Positions 1-9,825 are shown, counted from the stretch's first letter. The stretch is 64,000 nt of DNA from Sporopachydermia quercuum (GCA_001599295.1 BCGN01000009.1:1-64000); one strand, 5' to 3'. The notes: a model not told the origin generated them from the sequence alone. Numbers and translations: made by a program.

Positions 1-37
1 CTACCTCCCAACTACCTCCCAACTACCTCCCAACTAC
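1..37. repeat. 11-bp tandem repeat, possible telomere edge
   Basis: Three perfect copies of CTACCTCCCAA fill positions 1-33, followed by a partial CTAC. On the other strand the unit reads TTGGGAGGTAG, G-rich and pointing out of the window, which is the orientation of a left-end telomere. Only about 3.4 copies are visible, so an ordinary minisatellite is equally possible. Confidence 0.6.
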
Positions 38-723
38 TCATATTGTGATTGCTCGATTGTACTGATCCTACATGTAAACAAAAACTGAGATTGGGTTTAC
101 AATAGCTGTTTTCCCAGCAAAGCGGAAGGATAAGAACGTAGATTGATAAAAAGTCACTATGATGTTGGAACAGATGTAAGTTCAGACATTACCGATCAGA
201 TAAATAATACTAAAAATATTCCAAAAAATCTTCATGCCAAACTACCTTGCACCGTAAGTATCATTTCAGGAAATAAAAGTTCTATACGAATACCACAAGA
301 TGATACATTCTCCATCAGGTTTGGACTTTAGCTGAACCCTGAATAAATAGGAATAAATAAAAATAGGCTTATACATCGAATTTACAAGTCGTGTGAGTCT
401 TCAGTAAAATACGGAATACAAGCGGAATATGAGCGCAGATACGAGCCTAAAAATGAACCCGCAGGATCTACGCTCTGATATNGGATGTCCGTTAAGTCTA
501 CCGGACGGAAAGTATCCCAATAGCGCACCAGTGACCTCACTAAACTAATGACCCAAAGTGCAACTGCTCTTGGGGTTTCCAGCAAGTCTCAAGCTTTATA
601 AACTGACTGCAGGTATGCAAATTCTATAAGCTTTTGAGCTTAAAGTCAAATTTTAACTCGCTGGTAATCCCAATCGTTTCTAAAGGTGAGTTGATCCTCA
701 AGTTGAACATTGGATTACTATAG
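38..723. other. Non-coding stretch upstream of the glycosyltransferase
   Basis: No convincing gene is seen. Short open frames have no ATG start or no recognisable composition. A TATA-like TTTATAAA lies near 595-602, about 125 bp before the ATG at 724, and is a plausible core promoter for that gene. Confidence 0.5.
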
Positions 724-2310
724 ATGTTGAAATCTAGACTATTTATTATAAGCTCCCTCCTGATAGGGCTTGTGATCGCTCTCAACGTTGCTTTTTTCGT
801 ATATGGTGCTGATATCAAAAGCTTTGGATCATGGCCTNCAAGAGTTGTAGAGGAGTACAGGGGAAAGGAGGATCCATTGAGCGATCTGCGTGAACAATTG
901 AATCAAATCCTCAAAGATCAGGAAGATGTTAAGCAGACGTTGAAATNTACAGTTGGTGCTCAGAAGGAAGAGTTGANTTTGATCAAACAGTCGTTAACAC
1001 AGTTGTTGGAAAACAGCGANAAGAATGTGCAATCAGAGAGCAATAGTAATGGAGACAGTGGAAANAACGATACCAAGTCAGAGAATGAAGAAATAGGTAC
1101 TGAAAAAGAATCATTGACCAGTCCAGTGTATAATCGTACTCTTGGATTTACTAAAATCTTCGCTGCAGAATTAGCTCATCGCTATGATCGTTTGACTGTC
1201 TTGGACATGCAAGCAAATGTGTTAGGTTTTGATTATGAGTTATTTCCCGGTATTCTAAGTGATGATATTGCCAAGTTCGATCGTAAAGGTATTATTCCTT
1301 CATCNGCTGACGAAGAAATAGAATTACCTGTCGTCGGCTGCTATATGGTTCATTTGAATATTTTGAGAGAAATTGTGAAGAATGGCTATCAAACTACTTT
1401 GATCTTAGAAGGTGATGCAGTATTTGATGCTAACTTGAAGCCAGTTCTTGAGACAGCTTCTAAAAGTCTAGTTGAGTTAACAAAAAAACAACCTATTCTT
1501 GCACCGTTCAGAGAGCCAGCAAATGACGATCCATATGGATCTGANAACTGGGATTTATTCTATCTTGGTGCTTGCTGGGATTGGGATACTTTCAAGAGTG
1601 AAAGCATTTCCTGGGATGATCCTACTAGTAATGGCGGTGGTTGGTTCAAGCTTGACGAAGGTAGAAGAATGGTTGTTCGTAGTGGTGGACCTTTATGTAC
1701 TGCTGGATATGTTTTGTCTCTACAAGGAGCTAAAAGGCTCTTGTTGAGACTATCAACTGATATGAATGATCACATTGACCAAATAATCCGACAGGAAACA
1801 TATGGAGGTCGTTTAAGATCTTACTCAATGAACCCTCAAATTGCTGGCTCGTGGAAGTACTACGATGAATTGAAAATTGCTGCTCTAGATTCCAATATCT
1901 TCGATCTTGATGCTAATGTTGCTTCTGNTGGAAAAGACGAGCATTTAAAGAGTGTATGGAGAAAGGCTAGAGATAACTTCGATATATGGAAAGTTAGACA
2001 TCCTTTGAATTCATTCAAACGAAGCTCTTTGGATTTGGTAAGAGAAAGCTTTTATCCTGAATTATTTGGTAAANACGTGGATGATGTCTATAAGCAAGAT
2101 ATCAGTAAGAGAATTGAATTTGCTAGAGTCAACTCGTTGATCGAAGTTTTGGAGTCAAAGATTAAGACGAAAGAAGGCAAGTTAGGTGGAGCTAAAAGAA
2201 AGCTAGGAAAGTTGAAAGAAGAGAAACAACAACGCTTACAGGAAGTAGAGGAGTTTCAAAAACAGGCTGCNAAAACAAATAATGAGAACAAAGATGAGGA
2301 CCATAATTAG
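724..2310 (+). CDS. Glycosyltransferase family 25 protein, type II membrane
   Basis: A 528-residue protein. Residues about 6-26 form one hydrophobic segment after a short basic N-terminus, as in a Golgi or ER signal anchor. A charged, coil-like stem (about 60-110) follows. The catalytic part (about 125-400) resembles GT25 (LPS-type) glycosyltransferases: an N-terminal strand with a HRYDR-like loop, the acidic ILEGDAVF motif in the place of the family EDD motif, and a later SGGPLCTAGY segment. A Lys/Glu-rich coiled coil ends the protein (about 465-525). GT25 enzymes transfer sugars from nucleotide sugars to glycans; the acceptor here is unknown. Ten ambiguous bases lie inside the gene, unusually dense for the window. 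The first ATG of the frame is taken as start. It stands outside the GTGGGG-marked cluster. Confidence 0.8.
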   Translation: MLKSRLFIISSLLIGLVIALNVAFFVYGADIKSFGSWPXRVVEEYRGKEDPLSDLREQLNQILKDQEDVKQTLKXTVGAQKEELXLIKQSLTQLLENSXKNVQSESNSNGDSGXNDTKSENEEIGTEKESLTSPVYNRTLGFTKIFAAELAHRYDRLTVLDMQANVLGFDYELFPGILSDDIAKFDRKGIIPSXADEEIELPVVGCYMVHLNILREIVKNGYQTTLILEGDAVFDANLKPVLETASKSLVELTKKQPILAPFREPANDDPYGSXNWDLFYLGACWDWDTFKSESISWDDPTSNGGGWFKLDEGRRMVVRSGGPLCTAGYVLSLQGAKRLLLRLSTDMNDHIDQIIRQETYGGRLRSYSMNPQIAGSWKYYDELKIAALDSNIFDLDANVASXGKDEHLKSVWRKARDNFDIWKVRHPLNSFKRSSLDLVRESFYPELFGKXVDDVYKQDISKRIEFARVNSLIEVLESKIKTKEGKLGGAKRKLGKLKEEKQQRLQEVEEFQKQAXKTNNENKDEDHN

Positions 2311-2490
2311 ATAGTGGTGTTCGTTTAGTAGAGNGGAGAAGCTAATGGCATATTTGAACTGGATATACTAATAAACTAGAAAACGAATAAAAGAGGCCGT
2401 TCTAAATGAAATATTGATAGTAATAGGTTATTAATGGTGTTGAATAAAAGGACCTTTTGTTAGACTAAATAACTTGTAGGATCTGGAGAA

Positions 2491-2504
2491 ACTGTCATGA
2501 CAGT
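2491..2504. promoter_or_regulatory. 14-bp perfect palindrome ACTGTCATGACAGT
   Basis: A perfect two-fold symmetric site of the kind bound by protein dimers. Its core TGTCATGACA recurs at 2866-2875 in the same intergenic region. Confidence 0.35.
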
Positions 2505-2865
2505 ATTTTGTTTCAATAGCTTAGCTACTAGCTGAGGAAATATCTCTGTTAGGTGTTGATATCATTGTTTCAAATAGTTAGTGGATTAGCAGGAGAAAAC
2601 AAGTGACAGGACAAAATAAAAGCGAAATTGGTTAAATTTGAATCTGTTGATAGTTGAATAAGGATTATAATAAAAATGTTTGGTTCATTTGACTGATAAT
2701 TGGAAAGCCAATTTATTACTCGTACTAAGAAACCTGTAAACATGATATTCTTCTATCAAGGACAATGCATTACCTGCATTCTAGAGCGCTAAATATAAGA
2801 TTATGATACTACTACTATGAATCACGGCATTTCTGTATGAGATGAACTGATTATCCACTAGTATC

Positions 2866-2875
2866 TGTCATGACA
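2866..2875. promoter_or_regulatory. Second TGTCATGACA palindrome
   Basis: Exact repeat of the 10-bp core seen at 2493-2502, about 155 bp upstream of the ATG at 3021. The binding factor is unknown. Confidence 0.35.
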
Positions 2876-2939
2876 ATGATTTTCATGGATTATCACCTCA
2901 CTAGAATTCATAGTTTTAAAGCTAGTTCGTATCATCACT

Positions 2940-2973
2940 CCCACTACAATGATTACCCACTACAATGATTACC
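2940..2973. repeat. 16-bp direct tandem duplication
   Basis: The unit CCCACTACAATGATTA occurs twice head to tail (2940-2955 and 2956-2971), then starts a third time. It lies 50-80 bp before the ATG of the relic gene, so it may be a doubled upstream element. Confidence 0.55.
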
Positions 2974-3020
2974 AGATTTAGAAAAAGTATATAAAGATAA
3001 AGGACTCATATTTATTAACT

Positions 3021-3900
3021 ATGAAGGTCAATAAGTTTTCTTCCATGTTCATGTTATTTCTAGCGTTATGTTTCTTGATAGATAAAGTCGGAGAGTAGGG
3101 ACTGATAGATGTAATCAATCACAACATGCATTGGCCTTCAATTACTGCTAGTACTTGCTATTCTGTGTTCAATGGGTATTATCTTATTTGCTCTAAACCT
3201 GATGACGGTATTATGACCTAATGTTCCCCACTTAGGTTCTTTGACCCGGTAAATTGAACGTAAAATAAGTGACGAACCGATCTCAGAGAAATTGGACAAA
3301 ACTATTGTGATAAGACATTGCAAACGCTACCTATACTTCTTTAGAAGTTCTGCAACTATCTCCTGCATTAACTGAAGTTTTAGCTAACGATACTAAATAG
3401 TTGAATGATACTATGCTGGCAAGCCCCGAAATCTATACCAATTATGAAGGCATTATGATTTCTCGCACCGAGAGGTAATTCAAGCTAAAATGGCTTTGTC
3501 TTTGTCATTAGTAGTTATATCTCAAGTATTCCTTTGACTGGTGTACTATCCAGTTTATGGAAAAATCTAATAAGTCGGTAGATATTTTCCTACTAATATT
3601 GGAATACAGCTTAGAGGATGTTTAATGCTGCCTGCACAGTTTAAAGAGCAGTGGGTTGCTCCTGCAGAAGTTGGGTTCTTTGAAGTTCATTATATTCCAC
3701 CAAGAATTGTCAGNACTACGATTTTCTGTTACTAGGTTATTAATATCTTATTCTGCTGTATTCCTGATAGTTCTTTTGTGGGAAATGCTATCTAACCAAA
3801 TGATGGAGCTCGTCAGATATATTTTTATATTGGCAATGGAACAGGAATTCTTTCACACATCAGTGAATACTAACTATATATTAACTGGTAGGTGAAACAA
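3021..3900 (+). pseudogene. Decayed gene for a probable secreted protein, family unknown
   Basis: An ATG at 3021 opens a short frame that reads like a signal peptide (basic start, then FMLFLALCFL) and stops at 3096 after 25 codons. Protein-like stretches continue in shifting frames to about 3890, for example SLEVLQLSPALTEVLAND near 3350 and DGARQIYFYIGNGTGILSH near 3810, broken by several stops and at least two frame changes. A TATA-like box and a duplicated element precede the start. I cannot assign a family. The call rests on gene-like composition only and could be wrong. Confidence 0.35.
3226..3231 (-). promoter_or_regulatory. GTGGGG site inside the relic
   Basis: CCCCAC on the + strand. 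It is the leftmost intergenic match to the word shared by the cluster promoters. It lies in decayed coding DNA, so it may be chance. Confidence 0.2.
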
Positions 3901-4530
3901 TTAAGATTTCTAAAAGAATAGATTCTAAACTTTATTTGGAAAGACAGTAAGCTTTAAGGTTTCAACCAACTTTTACTAGACAAATGTTGCGCACTTATAA
4001 AGAAAGGAAATCACTAACACATAAATCTTCGTCAATAAATTAAAATAAAACTCAGAAACGAGACGTTGATTTGAATGACTTTTACTAACCAATATTTATA
4101 TCAAGGGTGATCGTATAATGTAGCTGCTTGAATAAATCTTGATAATGTCTAAGAGAAGCCCTACATACAAAATGTGGGGTAAAGCTAAACACCATAACTT
4201 AAAGTTTAACCGAATGTTTTAAAAGGCCTTCAAACTTTATTTGAACTGTGATTCTCATATTCTTCGTTCCGCTTGTTTCAACCAATCTCCAATTACTTTT
4301 TACTCAACGATACATCAAATACCTTCTTTCTAGGGCCATATATTCTCCTTCACTACACTACTACATGAGTCAAGTTGAGTAGTTCAACTTTTTACCTCTT
4401 GGCTTAGAAGATTACCAAAACAATACTAAATACTCTTCAACCTATTCTTCAGTTGCTTTAGAAATAAGTACTGTGTCATCCTAGTTTGAACTACTTTCAC
4501 ATCTACAGTGTTATTATCAAAATAATCAAA
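3901..4530 (+). promoter_or_regulatory. Upstream region of the finger-less transcription factor
   Basis: AT-rich DNA with no gene. It holds one exact GTGGGGTAAA site at 4174. I searched it for a missing exon with a CX2C...HX3H zinc finger and saw none. Confidence 0.5.
4174..4179 (+). promoter_or_regulatory. GTGGGG site (cluster regulator, predicted)
   Basis: Context AATGTGGGGTAAAG, about 350 bp before the ATG at 4531. Matches the zinc-finger prediction for the protein at 9826-12636. Confidence 0.55.
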
Positions 4531-6744
4531 ATGTACATACACTTACATGATAGCAGTCCATCATCTGATTTAAACTACTACTCTTCACCTAACAGTTGCT
4601 TTTCAAACGATACTCATCCAAAAACTAGTTTCGAAGACCACCGTTTTTCGGATATCGACATAGCTCCTCCAAGGCTCCAAACTAATGATAATTTGAGAGT
4701 GTATTCTATTGAAGACTTTGATAGTAACCTATCGTTTGATTTTAATATGATGCCATTAATGAATATAGACAGTTACTCAAGTGGGGCGTTAAATACTACT
4801 GCTGCAACTCTAAGTTATGAAAGATCAAATTCAAGTAATTCGCTGTCTCCTCTGTCTGAATCTTCAGTTAGACATATGCTTGAACTGAAGACAATTTCCA
4901 ATAGTGATAAGTCGAATATTAAGAATGGACAAGCTTCTTTTGACTCGAACATGTCTCAAATGACTCCTCAGTCGTTTCCTCAAGATGAACTGATGAAATG
5001 CTTATCATATCAGTTAGAACAAATAGATTCCTTACTTGATCTAAACAGGCTGAAGACTATACCGTTTGCAAGATATTTAGTGGCCTATTTTTCTGGCTCT
5101 GTCAATAAACATTTACCGATTATCCATTTCATGCAGCTAGAACAATTTTACAATGATATAAAGAAGAATTGTGAGAATATGAATGAATTGGAACAGGAAA
5201 CATCTATTGGTGTTGCAGAAAACTTATCAAATGTCAACATGTTGTTAAATTTTTCGCTTATACTAATTTTGAGTGCTTTTGGGTGCCTATATAATCTTGA
5301 GCATGCAAGGTCGCTGTTATTGAGAAACTCTTGCTGCAATCTCATTACAGTTCTAGAAGATAGTTTATCAAGTAACCCTGATAGCTCCAACCTTCCATAT
5401 TATCAAGCAAAGTTGTTTTTATTGATTTTTGACTCATTCTCGGACGATTTATCGTTGGTCGAATCATGTTTAGACAACGAGTCAGATTATAACAGAATTA
5501 CTGATTCGATAGAACGGCTACATTTTCAAAGATGTGATACTAATGGTTGGTTAGATTGGATTACTGAGGAATCCTATCATAGACTTTTTTGGGGTTACAT
5601 TATTCAGATGTCTTGTCTGAATATGTCATACAATCGTTTATCTCTATCGTCTGCAGGAAGCCTGAGTTATCCAATGCCCGAAGATGATGAACTATGGAAT
5701 GCACAGAATGAAGAAACTTGGAGAAGTTATATGGAAAAAGAGGATAATAGTAGTTTAATTGCTTCAGAATCAGTTATTTGTCCAGTATTGTTTGCACTTT
5801 TACCTGCCCCATCACTTACTAATAATTCGAACAGGAATTTGCAAACAACCTCGCTAAAGTCTAACTTGTCCAAAACAGAAAATGTGTCATCGCTATCAGC
5901 ATATATTCTATCCCATGCGATTATGGCTCACATTTCTTCAATTTCAAGGTTTTACTCCTGGGGTCATATTTCAACCGTTCAGTCAACAGAATTTGAATCT
6001 CTATCAAAAGTTTTTCTCGAACAGGTAGAAATGATCTTCTCGCGCTGTCCAAGCTCTTTATCGTCGTCATCAAATAGTATTCAACATTTGAGCCAAGATA
6101 TTAGCCCTTTATCAAGCGCATGCATTGTTTTGATTATATCGCGAGTCCAGCTATATTCATTTTCACCCTTGAAGTCTATACTTGCTGAAGAGGTGTCTAC
6201 TGAATACGCCAGTATTATTAACAATTCGCTTAAGTACAATATTCAATTGAATATTGAAACATTGAATGAATGCTTTGATTTCTTGTTTAGCCCTGTGAAA
6301 ACAATGGGACTTGAGATGATAAAAGCTTTTGGATCCATTCATTTCAGTCCTGAACGTGTTATTGCTATTTTTCATACAGGTTTTTATTTATCATACTGGA
6401 TACATAAATTTGAACTTGAAATTGATATCGTGAAAAATGAAGTTCTTCAGGAGCAAAGAGAATTGTTTGATAAGGTAATTGAGAGTTTGAAACAGTTCGA
6501 TCATAAAGAGAATGAGTACAAGCAAATCAAAACTAAAGGAATAGAAGGCCCAATTAATATAAATAGAAGAAGCGTAGCTAGTAACATTTTGTGTATTTAT
6601 TGCGATATACTGGATGGTTGCATATGGGGAATAAGTAAAAGGATTATAGATGTTTTCAAGGTATTACAGGAAAGGTATAGAGAAATTAAGAACGAGGAAA
6701 TATGCAAAAGAGTCGAACATATCAATCAACAAGAGGTTCAGTGA
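4531..6744 (+). CDS. Fungal transcription-factor-like protein lacking a DNA-binding domain
   Basis: The first ATG gives 737 residues. The N-terminal 150 residues are Ser/Asn-rich and acidic, like an activation region. The rest (about 170-650) aligns by eye with the middle homology region (Fungal_trans type) of the zinc-finger protein at 9826-12636. Shared landmarks in the same order include FARYL versus LARYL, then HLPIIH versus HLPMLH, ESYHRLFW versus ESFKRLYW, and LWNAQNEETWRSYM versus IWNTKDKHEWKRLI. No CX2C or Zn2Cys6 motif is present, and none is visible upstream. It is probably a paralog that lost its fingers, acting as a co-regulator or a competitor within the cluster. An unseen distant 5' exon remains possible. 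Confidence 0.8.
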   Translation: MYIHLHDSSPSSDLNYYSSPNSCFSNDTHPKTSFEDHRFSDIDIAPPRLQTNDNLRVYSIEDFDSNLSFDFNMMPLMNIDSYSSGALNTTAATLSYERSNSSNSLSPLSESSVRHMLELKTISNSDKSNIKNGQASFDSNMSQMTPQSFPQDELMKCLSYQLEQIDSLLDLNRLKTIPFARYLVAYFSGSVNKHLPIIHFMQLEQFYNDIKKNCENMNELEQETSIGVAENLSNVNMLLNFSLILILSAFGCLYNLEHARSLLLRNSCCNLITVLEDSLSSNPDSSNLPYYQAKLFLLIFDSFSDDLSLVESCLDNESDYNRITDSIERLHFQRCDTNGWLDWITEESYHRLFWGYIIQMSCLNMSYNRLSLSSAGSLSYPMPEDDELWNAQNEETWRSYMEKEDNSSLIASESVICPVLFALLPAPSLTNNSNRNLQTTSLKSNLSKTENVSSLSAYILSHAIMAHISSISRFYSWGHISTVQSTEFESLSKVFLEQVEMIFSRCPSSLSSSSNSIQHLSQDISPLSSACIVLIISRVQLYSFSPLKSILAEEVSTEYASIINNSLKYNIQLNIETLNECFDFLFSPVKTMGLEMIKAFGSIHFSPERVIAIFHTGFYLSYWIHKFELEIDIVKNEVLQEQRELFDKVIESLKQFDHKENEYKQIKTKGIEGPININRRSVASNILCIYCDILDGCIWGISKRIIDVFKVLQERYREIKNEEICKRVEHINQQEVQ

Positions 6745-7276
6745 AACCTGACAATCAATTTTTAAACGTTCTACTTTCAAACATCAATGTAGATTGATTC
6801 TGAGTAGAATAATTTAATCGTTGAATTATTTTAGTTTGATGAATTCATAAACTTTCTTATATAAATATTTAATGCCACACAAAGTTAAAGTTAGATTAGC
6901 AAAGATTAGTTTAAAGCTTACCTCAAAGCTTAACCTTAAAGGTTTATTTTTTTGTAGTTCTCCCACATATTGCCTATTTCGAGTATAATGGGGTACTTAT
7001 TATCGGTGGAACAAACTACTTTCCAATTAAGAGATCCTATTTCTTTATAGTCAAAAGGAAGAAGAAAAAAAAGTCATATAAATGCTGATAAGTCAATGAT
7101 CTTTGACAGTACTTCCAATAATGGTTTATAACTTTATAGCTCGTTAACTAACAATATTATTAGGAAAAACAAAAATAAAAGGTTATACACACCTTTTTCT
7201 GGTATTTGCAGCTTTCAATATTTACTGCATTAAGAATAACATTTTGAGATTCACTATATCTTCAGCTATTGNTACA
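6745..7276 (+). promoter_or_regulatory. Promoter region of the NmrA-like gene
   Basis: No gene. It contains ATGGGGTAC at 6988-6996, a one-base variant of the cluster word, about 285 bp before the ATG at 7277, and several AAAGTT and AACCTTAA words. Confidence 0.45.
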
Positions 7277-8203
7277 ATGAGAATTGGTGTTACAGGATCA
7301 ACAGGTTTCACTGGAACTCATATCATCGTTGAGCTACTCTCCAGGAACTATCAAGTAATAGGCTATAGTCGCAGTCCTAGTAAAATTGGAACTCATAGCA
7401 GCTTTGAACCTTTCCCTATTGATTTCTACACTGTAACCATTGGAGAGCTTGCCAAAGCATTTGAGAAAATTGACATCATCATTGATTGTTTTGGACCCCA
7501 TTCTAGCGGTGTTGAAGGTGTTATTTACGAGCCATACATTGAAGTATCAAGAAAACTTCTTTTGGCTGCTAAGATCGCCGGCATCAAATACTACATAAAA
7601 ATAGGTGGTTCTGGATCATTATATTCACCGGAAAAGAAGTTTACTTACGCAGTTGATGATGAACAGTTTTGGGAAGCGTATAGAAGAGGAATGGGAGATG
7701 ACGAAGCATATGTAGTCCAACTAGAAGAACGATTAGGTTACATTGGNTCTTATTTCAGAAACTACCGTAATGCTAGACTGAAAATCAAGAACAACCAAGA
7801 TTTGGATGAGAGTGATAGAAAGGCTATTGATATAATTGAAGGGGTTCATTATAAGAAGGATCCTGCTTATGCATTTATATGTGCTTGCAGAACAACATTT
7901 ATGTTCTTCCTTGATAATAAAAGTTTTGAATGGACGTTTGTCAGCCCCAGTACTTTGTACAGAAGTGGTTTGCCCAGCAATAGTGAAATCAAAACAACTA
8001 TAGACTTTCTTCCTGTTAGACAGGGGACGTCAGTTTTTGGTAACCCTATGGAGGGGAATTTATATGGTATAACAGCACCTGATTTGGCCAAGGCTATTGT
8101 TGATGAAATGGAACAAAAGAAAATGAAATGGAAGCATTGGTCTGCATATACTGAAGAGATGCCAGAAGAGCCATATAAGAGCTGCCTCACTATTTCCAAT
8201 TAG
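7277..8203 (+). CDS. NmrA-like / atypical short-chain NAD(P)-binding protein
   Basis: A 308-residue protein that begins directly with a Rossmann fold: beta strand, then GSTGFTGTH (residues about 7-15), the glycine-rich loop of NmrA and extended SDR-like proteins. A basic SRSP after the second strand suggests NADP preference. A DCFGPHSSGVEG segment and a KIGGSGSL strand follow. The classical YxxxK is not obvious, so it may be an oxidoreductase with other chemistry or a redox sensor. The frame is open a little upstream without ATG and with one ambiguous base; the ATG at 7277 fits the fold best. It is codirectional with the finger-less factor before it and the dehydrogenase after it. Confidence 0.75.
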   Translation: MRIGVTGSTGFTGTHIIVELLSRNYQVIGYSRSPSKIGTHSSFEPFPIDFYTVTIGELAKAFEKIDIIIDCFGPHSSGVEGVIYEPYIEVSRKLLLAAKIAGIKYYIKIGGSGSLYSPEKKFTYAVDDEQFWEAYRRGMGDDEAYVVQLEERLGYIXSYFRNYRNARLKIKNNQDLDESDRKAIDIIEGVHYKKDPAYAFICACRTTFMFFLDNKSFEWTFVSPSTLYRSGLPSNSEIKTTIDFLPVRQGTSVFGNPMEGNLYGITAPDLAKAIVDEMEQKKMKWKHWSAYTEEMPEEPYKSCLTISN

Positions 8204-8822
8204 CATAACAAAATTTCATAATGAATGAGTGTATAGATAAAAGAATCTATGTAAAATAAACATTGTTGGAAGTTTTAAGTTATAATTCGTTATTTTCGTG
8301 TTATTGTAATGGCAATCCCTCCAACCGAAAGCTGCCTTGAAATATGTCAAACGCTGCAGCCTAANTGCATGGCCAGANTTCTTTCTAGCGACACCAGATA
8401 TTACTAGTAAATCTTGTCTTTGATAAATCTACTCCATGTATACCTTTTTGCGGTAAGAATAATAATTTATATACAGGAAGCTGTTTAGGATATAGTCAAA
8501 TAGAGTTAAAGTTGCATAAATTAAGTGTGGGGCATTAAATTTACATTCCTTAATCGGATGCTGCTGGGGATGTCAATAATGATTTTATTGTATCCAAAAC
8601 GTCAAACTCAGCATATAAATCTTCCGTTTATTCTATCAAATATTTTGTTTTCTCTCCATCTACCTTCAAATTGTTATAAATCAGCTCTATTATCTACTTT
8701 ACTTTTATTGTGTTTTATCCAAGATTTGGCTGGTATCCTTATTTCCTATTGGATTCTATTCTATGAAGCTTCTGGGANTCACTGGTTCTAATAATACCTN
8801 AAATTTCTTATGGATCTCGACG
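8204..8822 (+). promoter_or_regulatory. Intergenic promoter region before the dehydrogenase
   Basis: No gene. It holds an exact GTGGGG at 8527 and CTGGGGA near 8574. Four ambiguous bases fall here. Confidence 0.45.
8527..8532 (+). promoter_or_regulatory. GTGGGG site (cluster regulator, predicted)
   Basis: Context AGTGTGGGGCATTA, about 290 bp before the ATG at 8823. Confidence 0.5.
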
Positions 8823-9779
8823 ATGGAACCAACTATAGATGATTCGAAAATAGGATTCATTGGCCTTGGTGTCATGGGATATCAAATGGCCAAAAACATT
8901 GCAAAGAAAAAGCCAAATTCTCATTTATTTATTTTCGATATTAACACTTATGCTAGTCACAAATTTAAAGATGAATTACCTGATAACCTAATCACCATCT
9001 GCTCTTCATGTCGAGAAGTAGCAGAAAACACTAAATTATTATTTTCTATTGTTCCTGAAGGTTCCCATGTTAAACAAGTTTATCTTGAACCAATTACTGG
9101 AATTTCTAGTGCAAAGAATATTTCAAATATTAACAGATTATTCATCGACTGCTCAACTATTGATCCTGCTACTTCAATTGATGTGGCTAACAAAATAAAA
9201 AGTATTTCAAATAACAGGGCTTGCTTTTACGATGCCCCCGTATCTGGTGGTGAAATTGGAGCAGCCAATGGTACTCTGACCATAATGGCTGGTATCGATG
9301 AGAATGATTCAAGGGCAAAATATGTTAAATCACTATTATTGCTAGTTGGCAAGAACATATACTTATGTGGCAAACAAGGTAATGGCTTGTCAGCTAAACT
9401 ATGCAATAACTATACTTCTTCCATCATAACCGTGGCAACATCTGAAGGACTCAACATGGCTATCAGACTTGGAATTGATAAGAAACTTGCGTCTGAAATT
9501 TTCTCAAGAAGTACTGCTGGAAGCTGCATCAATGATAAATTTAATCCTGTCCCAGGAATAGATCCCAAAAGTCCTTCAAGTAATGGCTATAATGGAGGAT
9601 TTAAAATTGAACTAATGAGAAAAGATCTCAAGCTAGCACTCGAAAGTGGAAATGAAGTTAATGCAAGTAATGAACTTGGGAAATTTGTTTTCAGTTTTTA
9701 TGATAAAGCTGCAGATTTGAAGGAGTACCGTGGTCTTGATTACCGAGTTATTTATAAATACATAGGAGGTGTAGAGTAA
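8823..9779 (+). CDS. 3-hydroxyisobutyrate dehydrogenase-family oxidoreductase
   Basis: A 318-residue beta-hydroxyacid dehydrogenase. The N-terminus has the NAD-binding GFIGLGVMGYQMA (about 11-23). DAPVSGGEIGAANGTL is the family substrate-binding signature, and GNGLSAKLCNNY carries the catalytic lysine. The C-terminal helical domain is complete, ending in RGLDYRVIY. The family oxidises 3-hydroxyisobutyrate, tartronate semialdehyde and similar short hydroxyacids, classically in mitochondria; no clear targeting peptide is seen from this start. An in-frame ATG at 8763 would add 20 residues, but it passes through two ambiguous bases, one of which could be a stop, so 8823 is preferred. In the cluster it could finish a side-chain fragment of the degraded substrate (inference). 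It converges on the zinc-finger factor with a 46-bp gap. Confidence 0.9.
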   Translation: MEPTIDDSKIGFIGLGVMGYQMAKNIAKKKPNSHLFIFDINTYASHKFKDELPDNLITICSSCREVAENTKLLFSIVPEGSHVKQVYLEPITGISSAKNISNINRLFIDCSTIDPATSIDVANKIKSISNNRACFYDAPVSGGEIGAANGTLTIMAGIDENDSRAKYVKSLLLLVGKNIYLCGKQGNGLSAKLCNNYTSSIITVATSEGLNMAIRLGIDKKLASEIFSRSTAGSCINDKFNPVPGIDPKSPSSNGYNGGFKIELMRKDLKLALESGNEVNASNELGKFVFSFYDKAADLKEYRGLDYRVIYKYIGGVE

Positions 9780-9825
9780 TCATCAAGTACCGAGTCAATC
9801 TATCTAAATATATAACAAGAGTAGG

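Larger units (their letters stand above)
2311..3020. other. Intergenic DNA with palindromes and a short duplication
   Basis: No gene. It contains two copies of the palindrome TGTCATGACA, a 16-bp direct duplication, and a TATA-like GTATATAAAG near 2985 that sits about 35 bp before the ATG of the relic at 3021. Together they look like a surviving promoter of that lost gene. Confidence 0.45.
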
